From Rhodospirillaceae bacterium (lineage in GTDB: Bacteria > Pseudomonadota > Alphaproteobacteria > MPNO01 > UBA2964): DNA of 49,356 bases. Numbering within the stretch: the first letter of the stretch is position 1; each line of letters opens with the position of its first letter. The translations under genes and the position numbers were made by a program. The notes beneath the pieces are model-generated. The model worked only from the letters and a program-made list of their open reading frames with translations. It ran no database searches and was not told the origin of the DNA. Location: assembly GCA_018660305.1 (NCBI GenBank), contig JABJKO010000118.1, positions 1-49,356 on the forward strand, written 5' to 3'. Positions 1 through 9,457 of the stretch are shown here, piece by piece.

Positions 1-820
1 CGCCGAAGGTAACGACAGCCATCTTGCTGAAGAACAGGCTTTCCTGGGTATAGACATGGCTGGCCCCCAGCACGGTCCACAGGATGGCGATGGGGGCAAG
101 CCACAGGGTGAGGCAGATGACGGAAACGCGAAGGGCGCGAGCGGTGGACGGTCTGGTGTGATCGAGCTGGCCGGCTTCCGACAGGGCATCGATGGCATCG
201 CCATCGCTGTCACCACCGTCGCCATGACCGGACCCGCCGCTGAAAATAGTGGGCCAAAGACGCCCGCCGATGTAGCCGAGCAAGCCGGCCGCGATCACGA
301 TGGCGGGAAACGGCGCGGCGAAGAAAAAGATGCCGACAAAGGCAACGCCCGCGATGCCATACATCACGTTGTTGGTCAGCGCCCGCCTGCCGATGCGCAG
401 CACCGCCTCGACCACCACGGCGAGCACAGCAGCCTTGATGCCGAAGAACACCGCCTGGACGATGGTGAGATCGTTGAACCCGGCATAGAGAATGCTGAGG
501 GCCAGAATGACGATGGCGCCGGGCAGGATAAACAGGATGCCGGCAACCAGCCCGCCCCATGTCCTGTGGAACAACCACCCCACATAGGTGGCAAGCTGCT
601 GCGCCTCCGGGCCGGGCAGCAGCATGCAGTAATTCAGCGCGTGCAAAAAACGGCTCTCACTGATCCATTTCTTTTCATCCACCAGCACCCGGTGCATGAG
701 CGCGATCTGTCCCGCCGGCCCGCCGAAACTCAGCAGCGCAATTCGAAGCCAGACGCGAAACGCCGCGCCGAAGGTGATGGCGCCCGTTGTTTCACGGGTA
801 TTTTCGCTGTCTTCCGGCAT
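1..820 (-). CDS. chrA: Chromate transporter, CHR family (5' part; C-terminus off the left edge)
   Basis: Predicted inner-membrane chromate exporter. About 273 codons from an ATG at 818-820 stay open to the left edge. Residues about 20-75 read as a typical first CHR domain (LLSFGGPAGQIALMHR, then a WISESRF-like stretch and LLPGPEAQQLATYVGW), followed by several hydrophobic helices. A hydrophilic Gly/Asp-rich linker around residues 190-215 leads into the start of a second hydrophobic half ending in KMAVVTFG. This is the layout of the long, two-domain CHR proteins of about 400 residues, so roughly a third is missing. A GGGGA-like ribosome site precedes the ATG. It is transcribed away from the molybdenum hydroxylase operon. 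Family assignment is firm; substrate rests on the family (some members may move other oxyanions). Confidence 0.9.
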   Translation of the reverse strand, partial: MPEDSENTRETTGAITFGAAFRVWLRIALLSFGGPAGQIALMHRVLVDEKKWISESRFLHALNYCMLLPGPEAQQLATYVGWLFHRTWGGLVAGILFILPGAIVILALSILYAGFNDLTIVQAVFFGIKAAVLAVVVEAVLRIGRRALTNNVMYGIAGVAFVGIFFFAAPFPAIVIAAGLLGYIGGRLWPTIFSGGSGHGDGGDSDGDAIDALSEAGQLDHTRPSTARALRVSVICLTLWLAPIAILWTVLGASHVYTQESLFFSKMAVVTFG

Positions 821-994
821 CCAGATCCCCGCCCGTTCTCAATCAACAGCCCCATATGGCGCTCTTATCGCCGCTCTACGCAAGCCGGTACGCTCTCCCC
901 TGTCATCCCCAATACCCTTACATTTATATTGTTGATTACCCAATTATTTGCTATCAAAGCATTTATCCAATCCGCGAAATTGGGCTGAAATCCG
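821..994. other. Divergent intergenic region between chrA and the molybdenum hydroxylase operon
   Basis: This 174-base gap becomes AT-rich in its right half, around 915-985, with hexamers TTGTTG and TATCAA 17 bases apart that poorly match a sigma-70 promoter for the rightward operon. I see no clear operator, hairpin or small gene. Confidence 0.4.
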
Positions 995-1480
995 ATGAAA
1001 TCCTTTGTTTCCCTGACGCTTAACGGGCGTGACCGCGAGGATGCGGTGCCCGACAATATGCTGCTGGTGGATTATCTGCGGGAAATTGTGGGGCTGACCG
1101 GGACCAAGATCGGCTGCGATGGCGGCGAATGCGGCTGCTGCACGGTCCTGGTGGATGGCCAACCGCGCCATGCCTGCCTGACGCTCGCCGGCACCTGCCA
1201 TGGGACTTCCATAGAGACCATCGAGTCACTGGACTCCAACGGCCGCCTGTCGGCCATCCAGCGTGGCTTTCATGAGAAGCTCGGCGCCCAGTGCGGGTTC
1301 TGCACTCCCGGCATGATCATGGCCGCGGAAGGGCTGCTGCGGGAGAACAACAATCCGTCGGAAGCCCAAATTCGTCACGGCATGGCCGCCAATATCTGCC
1401 GCTGTACCGGTTACATCAAGATCATCGAATCGGTCCAGCAGGCAGCGGACGAACTGTCCGCCAAGGAGACCAGCCGATGA
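995..1480 (+). CDS. hcrC: [2Fe-2S] small subunit of a molybdenum hydroxylase (4-hydroxybenzoyl-CoA reductase gamma type)
   Basis: Electron-transfer subunit of 161 residues, the usual size. The N-terminal plant-ferredoxin-like cluster is bound by C41, C46, C49 and C61 ([10 protein letters not shown], then C61). The C-terminal helical-bundle cluster is bound by C100, C103, C135 and C137 (CGFCTPG and CRCTGY). In this family the clusters carry electrons between the molybdopterin and FAD subunits. It is the first gene of a three-gene operon: its TGA overlaps the next ATG in ATGA. The specific hcrC name rests on the unusual beta subunit two genes downstream; by sequence alone it could be the small subunit of any xanthine-dehydrogenase-family enzyme. 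Confidence 0.85.
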   Translation: MKSFVSLTLNGRDREDAVPDNMLLVDYLREIVGLTGTKIGCDGGECGCCTVLVDGQPRHACLTLAGTCHGTSIETIESLDSNGRLSAIQRGFHEKLGAQCGFCTPGMIMAAEGLLRENNNPSEAQIRHGMAANICRCTGYIKIIESVQQAADELSAKETSR

Positions 1481-3837
1481 ACGAGAACACTCCCGTGAAG
1501 CCGGAGAATGTCGAGCCGGTCAAATCCATCGGTGTGCCCATGCCGCTGGTGGACGGCCCGGAAAAAGTGTCCGGCAAGGCGCAATATGCCGCCGACTTTG
1601 TCGAGAAGGACGCGCTGGTGGGGCGCATCCTGCGCAGCCCGCTGGCCCATGCCGAGATCCTGAGCATCGATATTTCCGCCGCCGAGGCGCTTCCCGGTGT
1701 GGAAGCGGTGGTCACCGGCCATGATTTTGCCGGCCAGTTCGGCGTGCTGCCCATCGCGCGGACCGAGTGGCCCATTGCCCGCGACCGGGCGCGTTATCGC
1801 GGCGAGGCGGTGGCCGCCGTGGCCGCAATCGATGTGGAAACCGCCCAGAAGGCCCTCGATCTGATTGAGGTGGTCTATGAAGAGCTGCCGGCCTATTTCA
1901 CCGCCGAAGACGCCAGGGCCGAAGGTGCCACGCCACTTCATGAAAAACGCCCCAACAATGTGGAGCGCCATGTTGATTACGATCTCGGCGAAGTGGACAA
2001 GGCCTTCGACGAGTCCGATCTGGTGCGCGAAGGGACCTATGATTGCGCCGAGGTATGCCAGGTCCAGACCGAACCCCATGCCGCCATCGCCTATTATGAC
2101 GCGCTGCGCGACCGGCTGACCGTCAAGCCATCCACCCAGGTGCCGTATTACGTGCATCTGATGCTCGAGCAGACGCTGGGCATGCCCAAGTCAAAAATAC
2201 GGGTGATCAAGCCCCATATCGGCGGCGGGTTCGGCTGCCGCACGGAAGCGCTGCATTTCGAACTTATCGCCGGTGCCCTGGCGCGCAAGGCCAGCGGCAC
2301 CGTGCGCATCGTCGCCAGCCGGGAAGAGACCTTCATCACCCATCGCGGCCGGCCTGAGCAAAAAACCACCCTGAAGATGGGCATGAACAAGGACGGCCGT
2401 ATCACGGCGGTAGAGACCACCACCACCCAGCGCGGCGGCGCCTATGCCGGTTATGGCACGGTGACCATCCTCTATTCCGGCTCCATGATCTTCGCGCTCT
2501 ATGACATTCAGAACGCCCGCTATAACGGCTACCGGGTGCTGACCAACACACCGCCCTGCGGCGCGTTCCGTGGTCACGGCACGGTCAATGTGCGGTTTGC
2601 CTTCGAATCACTGATGGATGAAATGGCGCGCGATCTGGGGCTCGATCCCTTTGAAGTGCGGCGCGCCAATCTGCTCAAGGCACCCACCTTCACCCTCAAC
2701 GATCTGATGGTGAATTCATACGGCCTGCCCGAATGCCTCGATATCGTCGAGAAGGCCAGCGGCTGGAAGAAACGCAAGGGCAAGCTCGGTCCCAACAAGG
2801 GCCTTGGCATCGCCTGTTCGCACTATGTCAGTGGTGCCTCCAAGCCGGTGAACTGGACCGGCGAGCCCCATGCGACCGTCAACATCAAGCTCGATTTCGA
2901 TGGCTGTCTGACCATCCTCACCGGCGCGCCGGAAATCGGTCAGGGCTCGTCCACCATCCTGACCCAATGCGTCGCCGAGGTCCTCGGTATCGACATGACC
3001 CGCATCCGCATCATCGCCGGTGACAGCGCCATCACCCCCAAGGACAACGGCGCCTATTCGTCGCGGGTCACCTACATGGTGGGCAACGCCGCCATCGACG
3101 CGGCGACCAATCTGAAGGCGATCCTCACCGAAGCGGCGGCAAGGAAACTGGAAGTCGATCCGGCCGACATCGAATGTCTGGGCGAATTGTACCGCGCGGG
3201 ACAGCAGGATCCCGGGCTTACGTTCGATGAGGTGGTGATCGCCGCCCTTGAAGGCACCGGCACCATCACGGCGCGGGGCAATTTCGATACCATCCCGGAA
3301 AGCTGGGGCGGCAAGAAATATCGTGGCGCCGCCATCGGCGGCAGCATGGCTTTTTCTTACGCCGCCCAGGTGGTGGAAGTCACCGTCGATCCCGACACCG
3401 CCGAGATCAAGATCGACAAGGTCTGGGTTGCCCATGATTGCGGCAAGGCGCTCAACCCGCTGTCGGTGGAAGGCCAGATCGAAGGCTCGGTGTGGATGGG
3501 GATGGGTCAGGCCATGACCGAGGAAACCCGGTTCCATAACGGGCTCGGGATCACCAACTCCATGCTGGATTACCGGGTGCCGACCATCATGGAATCACCC
3601 CCCATCGAAGCTCATATCGTGGAATCCAACGATCCGCACGGGCCGTTCGGCGCCAAGGAGGCCGGCGAAGCGTCGCTGGCCGGGTTCCTGCCGGCGCTCA
3701 CAAATGCACTGGCCGATGCGCTCGATGTGCGGGTAGTGGATCTGCCCATCACGCCGGACCGGCTGATGGAAATTCTCGAGAAAAAAGAAAGCGACGACCG
3801 TAAAGCCTCTAAGCCCAAAGAAGGAGCATCGGCGTAA
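1477..3837 (+). CDS. hcrA: Molybdopterin-binding large subunit (4-hydroxybenzoyl-CoA reductase alpha type)
   Basis: Catalytic subunit of a xanthine-dehydrogenase-family molybdenum enzyme, 786 residues. I start it at the ATG of the ATGA overlap with the small-subunit gene; the open frame extends further upstream but only inside that gene. An N-terminal aldehyde-oxidase hammerhead domain is followed by the molybdopterin domains. Visible motifs are GGGFGCR at 249-255, GAFRGHG at 362-368, [10 protein letters not shown] near 490, and GAKEAGE at 725-731, whose last Glu lines up with the catalytic glutamate of xanthine dehydrogenase. The 3' end touches the FAD-subunit gene (TAATG). With the FAD subunit's iron-sulfur loop, reductive removal of a phenolic hydroxyl from an aryl-CoA is the likeliest chemistry; ordinary hydroxylation of an aromatic or N-heterocycle is the alternative. 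Confidence 0.82.
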   Translation: MNENTPVKPENVEPVKSIGVPMPLVDGPEKVSGKAQYAADFVEKDALVGRILRSPLAHAEILSIDISAAEALPGVEAVVTGHDFAGQFGVLPIARTEWPIARDRARYRGEAVAAVAAIDVETAQKALDLIEVVYEELPAYFTAEDARAEGATPLHEKRPNNVERHVDYDLGEVDKAFDESDLVREGTYDCAEVCQVQTEPHAAIAYYDALRDRLTVKPSTQVPYYVHLMLEQTLGMPKSKIRVIKPHIGGGFGCRTEALHFELIAGALARKASGTVRIVASREETFITHRGRPEQKTTLKMGMNKDGRITAVETTTTQRGGAYAGYGTVTILYSGSMIFALYDIQNARYNGYRVLTNTPPCGAFRGHGTVNVRFAFESLMDEMARDLGLDPFEVRRANLLKAPTFTLNDLMVNSYGLPECLDIVEKASGWKKRKGKLGPNKGLGIACSHYVSGASKPVNWTGEPHATVNIKLDFDGCLTILTGAPEIGQGSSTILTQCVAEVLGIDMTRIRIIAGDSAITPKDNGAYSSRVTYMVGNAAIDAATNLKAILTEAAARKLEVDPADIECLGELYRAGQQDPGLTFDEVVIAALEGTGTITARGNFDTIPESWGGKKYRGAAIGGSMAFSYAAQVVEVTVDPDTAEIKIDKVWVAHDCGKALNPLSVEGQIEGSVWMGMGQAMTEETRFHNGLGITNSMLDYRVPTIMESPPIEAHIVESNDPHGPFGAKEAGEASLAGFLPALTNALADALDVRVVDLPITPDRLMEILEKKESDDRKASKPKEGASA

Positions 3838-4817
3838 TGGAGTATATGCCGAATTTTAAGCTGCACCGGCCAACGGATGTGGAAGAGGCCGTCAGGCTGC
3901 GCACCGACTCCGATGATGCGCGCTACGTGGCCGGCGGCACCGATATGATCGTCAATGTGCGGCGCGGCATCGAACAGCCCAAGGCGCTGGTGGATCTATC
4001 CGCCATCGAGGAAATGAAATCCATCAGTAAGGATGCCGACGGGCTCCACATCGGTGCCGGGGTGACGCTGGACGTGATCGCCAATGATGCCCGCATCCAA
4101 AAGGATTTCGCTGCAGTGGCCGAGGGCGCTGCCGCTGTTGCCGGGCCGACCCATCAGAAATACGGCACGCTGGGCGGCAATCTCTGTCTCGACACACGCT
4201 GCCTGTTCTACAACCAGTCCGAATGGTGGCGGCAATCCAACGATTACTGCCTGAAAGAACGCGGTTCGATCTGTCATGTGGCCCCCGGCGGCAAGCGCTG
4301 TTTCGCGGCCTTCTCCGGCGATGTGGCCCCCACCATGCTGGTCTTTGATGCAGAGATTGATGTGGTAGGCCCGGACGGGCGGCGCACCATGAAGCTGGGT
4401 GATCTGTACAAGAATGACGGCATGGATCATCTGACGCTCGCGCCGGGCGAACTTGTGGTCTCGGTTCATCTGAAGAAATCGGAAGCCGGTGTGCCCAGCG
4501 CCTATGAGAAAGCCCGGGTGCGCGGCTCCATCGATTTTCCGCTGGCCGGCGCCGCCGTCTGGCTCAAGCAGACAGACGGCACGGTGGACGAACTGCGTAT
4601 CGCGACCACCGGCGTCAATCCGCACCCCGGCTGGATCAAGGGGCTGGAAAAATACACCGGCACAAAACTGGACGACGACGCGCTGGATGACATTCGCGAG
4701 ATGGTCCGTACCCAGTCCAAACCCATGCTGACGACAACGGTAAAGCCGTGGTACCGCCGCCGCGTGGTCGGTGCCATCGCAAGACGGTTGGTGGCACGGC
4801 TGGCTGAGGCGGGTTAA
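3837..4817 (+). CDS. hcrB: FAD subunit with extra [4Fe-4S] loop (4-hydroxybenzoyl-CoA reductase beta type)
   Basis: A 326-residue FAD-binding subunit of the CoxM/xanthine dehydrogenase type: flavin motif YVAGGTDMIV at 30-39 and TLGGN at 111-115. Between the FAD subdomains lies an insertion of about 40 residues containing C122, C138, C146 and C155. This spacing, and even the numbering, matches what I recall for the extra [4Fe-4S] cluster of Thauera 4-hydroxybenzoyl-CoA reductase HcrB, where it helps low-potential electrons flow toward the molybdenum centre. Most other family members lack the loop. The gene overlaps hcrA by one base and ends the operon; the next gene follows after 85 bases. The subunit type is firm. 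The true substrate is inferred. Confidence 0.85.
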   Translation: MEYMPNFKLHRPTDVEEAVRLRTDSDDARYVAGGTDMIVNVRRGIEQPKALVDLSAIEEMKSISKDADGLHIGAGVTLDVIANDARIQKDFAAVAEGAAAVAGPTHQKYGTLGGNLCLDTRCLFYNQSEWWRQSNDYCLKERGSICHVAPGGKRCFAAFSGDVAPTMLVFDAEIDVVGPDGRRTMKLGDLYKNDGMDHLTLAPGELVVSVHLKKSEAGVPSAYEKARVRGSIDFPLAGAAVWLKQTDGTVDELRIATTGVNPHPGWIKGLEKYTGTKLDDDALDDIREMVRTQSKPMLTTTVKPWYRRRVVGAIARRLVARLAEAG

Positions 4818-4902
4818 CGCCGCCCTGCCCTTTTCGCCATTCGGAACGCGGGTATAAACTGCCCGCACAATCCTGCGTTACCCCTTACTAGGCGAAACAG
4901 CC

Positions 4903-6513
4903 ATGACAGATATCCCTGTCCTCATCGTGGGCGGCGGGCCGGTGGGTTTGGCCATGGCCATCGAGCTCGGCTTTCAGGGTACGGAGTGCCTTCTGGTGGA
5001 GCAGGGTGACGGCACCACTGATTTCCCCCGGGCCAACACCATCGATGTGCGCAGCATGGAGTTCTGCCGGCGCTGGGGTATTGCCGACGACGTCCGCGCG
5101 GTAGGCATCCCACCGGATTTTCCCCATACGGCTCTCTATCTCACCAGCCTGGCGGGCTACGAACTGGCGCGGTTCGACCGTGCATCCCATGGCGGCACGG
5201 GCAGTCTGGACGTGAGCCCGGAGAGGCCGCAACGCTGCAACCAGCTGTTTTTCGATCCGGTGCTCCGGGCCCATGCAGGAACCCTGGACGGAGTCACCCT
5301 GCGTCACCGCTGCCGCTTCGACTCCTTCACCCGGGATGACCAGGGCGTCACGGCGATCGTGCGCGACCTTGCGACCGACACAGAAGAAACCATTCGAGCA
5401 CAGTATCTCATCGCCTGCTGCGGCGGGCGCAGCCCCATCCGCAAGGGGTTGGGCATCGAGTTGGGCGACGAAGGCGCGTTCGGCTATCCCATCAGCATCT
5501 TTTTCCGCATGCCGGAACTGTGGGCGCATCACGACAAGGGCAAGAGTGCTCTGAATTTCATGCTCGATGCCGGCGGGGTCTGGGCCACCCTGATCCCGCT
5601 GGACGGCAGGGAGCTGTGGCGCATCACCCTGCACGGGTCGGAGACCTATACCGATCCAGCCACCATCGATACCGATGATGTGGTCCGGCGCGTGGTGGGA
5701 ACCGACTTCGATTATGAGCTTTTGAATGTGGCCGGCTGGACGCGGCGCGAGATGGTGGCGGACCGCTACAAATATGGCCGCGTATTCCTGGCCGGCGACT
5801 GCGCCCATCAGAACACCCCCACCGGCGGTTATGGCATGAATACCGGCCTCGGCGATGTGGTCGATCTGGGGTGGAAGATCGCCGCCATGCTCAGGGGCTG
5901 GGGCGGCGACGGGCTGCTCGATTCCTACCAGACGGACCGGCGGCCGGTGGCGGCGCGCAACGTGGCGGAGGCGACGGCCAATTTCAAACGGCGGTCCTAT
6001 GCTACCGCCGATGCATTGTGCGACCCGACCCCGGAAGGGGAGAAAATCCGGCAGGGTCTGGGCGATCAAATCGTCGCCGACAACACAAGCCAGCATCGGG
6101 GCCATGGCATCGCCCTCGGTCATGTCCTCGAAGACTCGCCAATTTGCGTCGGCGACGAAACGGCACCTCCAGCGGACACCGTCAAGGATTACGTCCCCTC
6201 GACCCGCCCCGGGGCGCGGGCGCCGCACGCCGCTCTACCCGACGGCGGTTCGATTCTGGATCTGTTCGGACACGGCTTTGCCCTGTTGCGCCTTGGCGAA
6301 AATCCGCCGGATGTCAGCGATCTGGTAGGGGCCGCCCATCAACGGGGCGTGCCGCTTACGGTTACGTCACTGGACGATACGAAAATCGTGGCACTCTATG
6401 AACGGAAACTGGTTCTGGTCCGGCCCGACGGCTACGTGGCCTGGCGCGGCGACCATGTTCCGGGAGATCCACGGACGCTGATCGATCATGTGCGGGGCTC
6501 GCTGGCGCCGTAG
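4903..6513 (+). CDS. FAD-dependent aromatic hydroxylase (PheA/TfdB/MhpA-like)
   Basis: A single-component flavoprotein monooxygenase of 536 residues that should hydroxylate a phenol-type ring with NAD(P)H and O2. The N-terminal dinucleotide fold has VGGGPVG at 9-15. The second FAD motif is GDCAHQNTPTGGYGMNTG, with the conserved Asp at 299, followed by a typical DLGWKIAAMLRGW helix. The C-terminal 120 residues form the thioredoxin-like domain seen in the phenol-hydroxylase branch (FGHGFALLRLG, then a YVAWRGD stretch). It lies just downstream of the hcr-like operon in the same direction, so one aromatic pathway is plausible, with the ring dehydroxylated as the CoA thioester or hydroxylated as the free acid. 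Substrate cannot be told from sequence. Confidence 0.85.
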   Translation: MTDIPVLIVGGGPVGLAMAIELGFQGTECLLVEQGDGTTDFPRANTIDVRSMEFCRRWGIADDVRAVGIPPDFPHTALYLTSLAGYELARFDRASHGGTGSLDVSPERPQRCNQLFFDPVLRAHAGTLDGVTLRHRCRFDSFTRDDQGVTAIVRDLATDTEETIRAQYLIACCGGRSPIRKGLGIELGDEGAFGYPISIFFRMPELWAHHDKGKSALNFMLDAGGVWATLIPLDGRELWRITLHGSETYTDPATIDTDDVVRRVVGTDFDYELLNVAGWTRREMVADRYKYGRVFLAGDCAHQNTPTGGYGMNTGLGDVVDLGWKIAAMLRGWGGDGLLDSYQTDRRPVAARNVAEATANFKRRSYATADALCDPTPEGEKIRQGLGDQIVADNTSQHRGHGIALGHVLEDSPICVGDETAPPADTVKDYVPSTRPGARAPHAALPDGGSILDLFGHGFALLRLGENPPDVSDLVGAAHQRGVPLTVTSLDDTKIVALYERKLVLVRPDGYVAWRGDHVPGDPRTLIDHVRGSLAP

Positions 6514-6568
6514 GTCGGGGTGGTGGAGCGGGCTGGAGCGATTCCACGTGAGTGGAAAATGCACTAGC
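6514..6568. repeat. Partial copy of the dispersed palindromic repeat
   Basis: Directly after the hydroxylase stop codon, this 55-base stretch matches the reverse complement of the left half of the repeat at 15006-15059. They share GGAGCGGGCTGG, then GCGATTCCACGT, then AGTGGA, with a few substitutions. Like the full copy it lies between convergent genes. The second palindrome arm is missing here. Confidence 0.65.
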
Positions 6569-6591
6569 AGGCGCCGGTTTTCTTTTGCCGC

Positions 6592-7878
6592 TTATTTGAT
6601 GCCCGCCGCATCCAGTTCGGCGGCGACGCGAACTTGCACCCGCGACGCCCACAGCCAGACCAGCACACACAAGACTCCCCCGGCTCCGATGGGAACCCGC
6701 AGCCCAAACCACTCGGACAATGCCCCCATCACCAGCGAGCCGAACGCGGCAAACCCGATCCAGGTCACTCCATAGAGTGCCAGCACGCGGCCCCGCATAT
6801 GTTCCTCGGCGACCGACTGGACCATGGTCTGGATACAGGTGGCATAGAGCGAATACTGAAAACCGATGGCCGCCATGCACAGCACCGCGACCGCGAAATG
6901 GTCAGTCCAAGAAAACAGGATCAGGACGAAGACACCGCTGAGCAAAGTATTGGCGGTGATGCGCGGCATGCCTTCGATCCGTCCGCGCTGCGCGATCCAG
7001 AAACCCGACGCCATGGCGCCCAGACCCATGGCGGAGGTCAGCCAGGCAAGCCCATGCGCCCCCTGATCAAAGACACCCTCTGCGATACCCGGCAGGAGTT
7101 CGACGACGGGTCGGGTCAGGAACGACGCGCAGGCGAGGATGGCGAGCAGCGGCCCGATCACCGGATGACGAAAGACGTACCGATAGCCGGCAACGATTTC
7201 ACCGCCCATGCTGGTCGTTGACATTTTGCGGGGCGGCTGAGGCGGCAAACGCAGCACCCAAAACGACATCAGAAACCAGCCATAGAGAATCCCATTGACC
7301 AGAAAGATGATATTGGCGTCTGCGGCCACGACGTCGTCGCCGGCGAGAACAATGCCCGCGATGGCGGGGCCGATAAAGCGGGCGCTGTTCCACGAAAATC
7401 CGTTTATGGCGATAGCGGCGCCCAGGTCCTCCTTCGACACAAGCGATGAGATGAGGACGCTCCGAACCGGCTGAAACATGGCGTGATCGATTCCGGTCAG
7501 AAACGCAAACAACAAAAGAAAATAAATATTGAGGAGATCCAGATAGGCGAGCGACGCCAGTGTGGTCGTGACGACGACATTCATCGACATGATGAGTTTG
7601 GCCAGGGCCAACCGATCGAACCGGTCGGTGATATAGCCGGAAAAAGGGCTCAACAGAATGATGGGAATCAGATCGACGAACCCGAGCAAACCAAGCATTA
7701 AGCCGGATTCCGTCAATTTCCAGGCCAACCAGCCGAGCGCCACCCGCTGTGCCCACACGCCAAGCTGAGAGGGAAAATTGCCCGACGCGAAGATCGCAAA
7801 ATTGCGGTGGGAAAAGACACGTCTCAGCCCACCGCGTTTCGGAGCATCTGCTGCCACTGGCGAACAACCCTCGGACAA
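6592..7878 (-). CDS. MFS transporter of the EntS/MFS_3 type
   Basis: A 428-residue membrane protein with about twelve hydrophobic helices. The N-terminal run FAIFASGNFPSQLGVWAQRV and the SPFSGYITDRFDR loop after helix 2 are typical of the MFS_3 branch (EntS-like exporters, drug and siderophore efflux). A second DRF-like loop is replaced by WIAQRGRIEG in the C-terminal half, as is common. The start is uncertain: the frame opens at TTG (7878), with GTG at 7857 better placed after a GAGGG motif; no ATG occurs before the first helix. It is convergent with the aromatic hydroxylase and divergent from the GGDEF gene. Substrate unknown. Confidence 0.82.
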   Translation of the reverse strand: MSEGCSPVAADAPKRGGLRRVFSHRNFAIFASGNFPSQLGVWAQRVALGWLAWKLTESGLMLGLLGFVDLIPIILLSPFSGYITDRFDRLALAKLIMSMNVVVTTTLASLAYLDLLNIYFLLLFAFLTGIDHAMFQPVRSVLISSLVSKEDLGAAIAINGFSWNSARFIGPAIAGIVLAGDDVVAADANIIFLVNGILYGWFLMSFWVLRLPPQPPRKMSTTSMGGEIVAGYRYVFRHPVIGPLLAILACASFLTRPVVELLPGIAEGVFDQGAHGLAWLTSAMGLGAMASGFWIAQRGRIEGMPRITANTLLSGVFVLILFSWTDHFAVAVLCMAAIGFQYSLYATCIQTMVQSVAEEHMRGRVLALYGVTWIGFAAFGSLVMGALSEWFGLRVPIGAGGVLCVLVWLWASRVQVRVAAELDAAGIK

Positions 7879-7970
7879 ACTAGGAAAATTATCGGGCTGT
7901 GATACTATGCCGTGGGGCGGCTCTTGTCGCCGCCGGTTTATAAATTGGTTTTTTACAGTACCGGATTTCG

Positions 7971-8627
7971 ATGGCCGACAAGAAGAACGACGATCCGCCC
8001 CGGACCTCCGGGTCAGGAGAACAGGCGGTTGATTTTACCGATGACTCCATACCAGCCGACGCCCGCACCGCCATCGTACGTCTGCTGGAGGAAATCGGCT
8101 ATCTCCGGTCGGAGATCGAGGCCAATAATCAGCGTATCGAGGAACTGGAAAACCTCGCGGACCGCGATCCGCTTACCCCGGTGGTTAATCGGCGGGCTTT
8201 CGTTCGGGAGCTTGAGCGGGTAAAGGCCTATGGCGAGCGCTATGGCAATGCCGCCAGCCTGATCTATCTCGACCTTAACGGCATGAAGGCGATCAACGAC
8301 CAGTTCGGTCACGCGGCGGGGGACCAGGTGCTTCTTTCGGTTGCCGAAGCGCTGGTGGCCAATGTGCGGTCATCTGATCTGGTGGGCCGGCTTGGCGGTG
8401 ACGAGTTTGGCATCATTCTGGCCCGCGCCGACCGCAAGGCAGCGGAAGAAAAGGCGGCGATCCTCTTACGGCTGGCGGAAAAGCTCGAGGTGACCTGCAA
8501 TGGCAATACCATTCCGGTTTCGCTGGCCTATGGAATCGTCGATCTGGAGGCCCACCAGAATGCCGAAGCCGCCCTGGCTGCCGCGGATCGCGCCATGTAT
8601 GAGCGCAAAAAGGCCCGCGATACTTGA
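7971..8627 (+). CDS. GGDEF-domain protein, probable diguanylate cyclase
   Basis: A 218-residue soluble protein that should make cyclic di-GMP from two GTP. Residues 1-35 are disordered and acidic; 36-62 look like a short coiled coil (EEIGYLRSEIEANNQRIEEL) that may dimerise it. The GGDEF domain starts at RDPLTPVVNRRAF (65-77). The metal-binding Asp is D101 in YLDLNG, and the catalytic loop is intact, GGDEF at 142-146. The product-inhibition site RxxD (R133-D136) is present with the usual five-residue spacer, so enzyme activity should be feedback-controlled. No membrane or sensory domain is present, so input must come from partners or the coiled coil. Confidence 0.9.
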   Translation: MADKKNDDPPRTSGSGEQAVDFTDDSIPADARTAIVRLLEEIGYLRSEIEANNQRIEELENLADRDPLTPVVNRRAFVRELERVKAYGERYGNAASLIYLDLNGMKAINDQFGHAAGDQVLLSVAEALVANVRSSDLVGRLGGDEFGIILARADRKAAEEKAAILLRLAEKLEVTCNGNTIPVSLAYGIVDLEAHQNAEAALAAADRAMYERKKARDT

Positions 8628-8647
8628 ACTGACGTAGACGCACCTGA

Positions 8648-9319
8648 TCAGCCGATCTTGTCCCGCAGAAACGCGAGGCTGCGCTCATGGGCCAGCGTCG
8701 TCGCATCGGCATCATAACGCACCGGCCTTGTCTGGTTATCGAAGCCGTGCTGCACGCCCTCATAGACATACCAGTAAACGTCGGGGTGTTTTTCCTGGAA
8801 AGCCGCCACATCGGCGGGCGGCACGGCGGTGTCGAGATCGCCCACATGGCAGATAACCGGACAGCGGGCGGTTTCTTCCGGATAGTCACACATGTTTGAG
8901 CCGTAATAGGCGATGCCGGCATCCAGATCGCAGCGGCAGGCGGCGAGCCAGGTGACCGTACCGCCAAAACAGAACCCCATGATCGCCACCTTGCCGGCCG
9001 GCCGCATCCGCGAAGCGGCGGCCTCCACGTCGAGCATGGTCTTGCTGTGATCGATCAGACCCGACAGCTCCTTGCCCTTGCGGCTGCCCACATCGTCATA
9101 GGGCAGGGTCAGATCGGGCTCGAACCGCTCGAACAGGGCCGGTGCAATGGCCAGATACCCTTCGGCGGCATAGGCATCGCACACCCCGGTCAGGTAGCCG
9201 TTGACGCCATACATCTCCATGCCGACGATCAATGCGCCGCGCGGCGTTCCCTCGGGTTCGGCGAGATAGGCGCCAAACTCATGGCCGTCAGAGGCGGTTA
9301 GTCTTATCCTGGTTCCCAA
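8648..9319 (-). CDS. Dienelactone hydrolase family protein
   Basis: An alpha/beta-hydrolase of 223 residues, close to the usual 230 or so. The catalytic set is visible: E36 (GMEMYG), nucleophile C117 in GFCFGG, D163 in GDLDTAVP and H191 in QHGF, the same order as Pseudomonas dienelactone hydrolase ClcD. Members open dienelactones made from chlorocatechols or act on other lactones and esters. It stands alone on this strand, converging on the GGDEF gene, but sits among other aromatic-catabolism genes. There is no signal peptide, so it is cytoplasmic. Exact substrate is not predictable. Confidence 0.88.
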   Translation of the reverse strand: MGTRIRLTASDGHEFGAYLAEPEGTPRGALIVGMEMYGVNGYLTGVCDAYAAEGYLAIAPALFERFEPDLTLPYDDVGSRKGKELSGLIDHSKTMLDVEAAASRMRPAGKVAIMGFCFGGTVTWLAACRCDLDAGIAYYGSNMCDYPEETARCPVICHVGDLDTAVPPADVAAFQEKHPDVYWYVYEGVQHGFDNQTRPVRYDADATTLAHERSLAFLRDKIG

Positions 9320-9457
9320 TTCGTGATTCCCCCGTAACTCCTGCGTTCGCTATGCCCAACATGCCGCAGGCTGGGGCGGTTGGAAAGCCGAAGAAAGCTT
9401 GACGTCGCGGCGATTAAATTTACGCTTGGTCTGAACAGACCGACAGGGACCGAACTC

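Noticed and set aside
1291..1476. Longer start for the large subunit
   Set aside because: This part overlaps the small-subunit gene in another frame. The ATGA overlap at 1477 gives the start expected for the family.
4888..6228. 446-codon open frame on the minus strand
   Set aside because: It lies wholly antisense to the well-supported FAD hydroxylase, whose codon use keeps the complementary frame open. Its translation has no recognisable domain.
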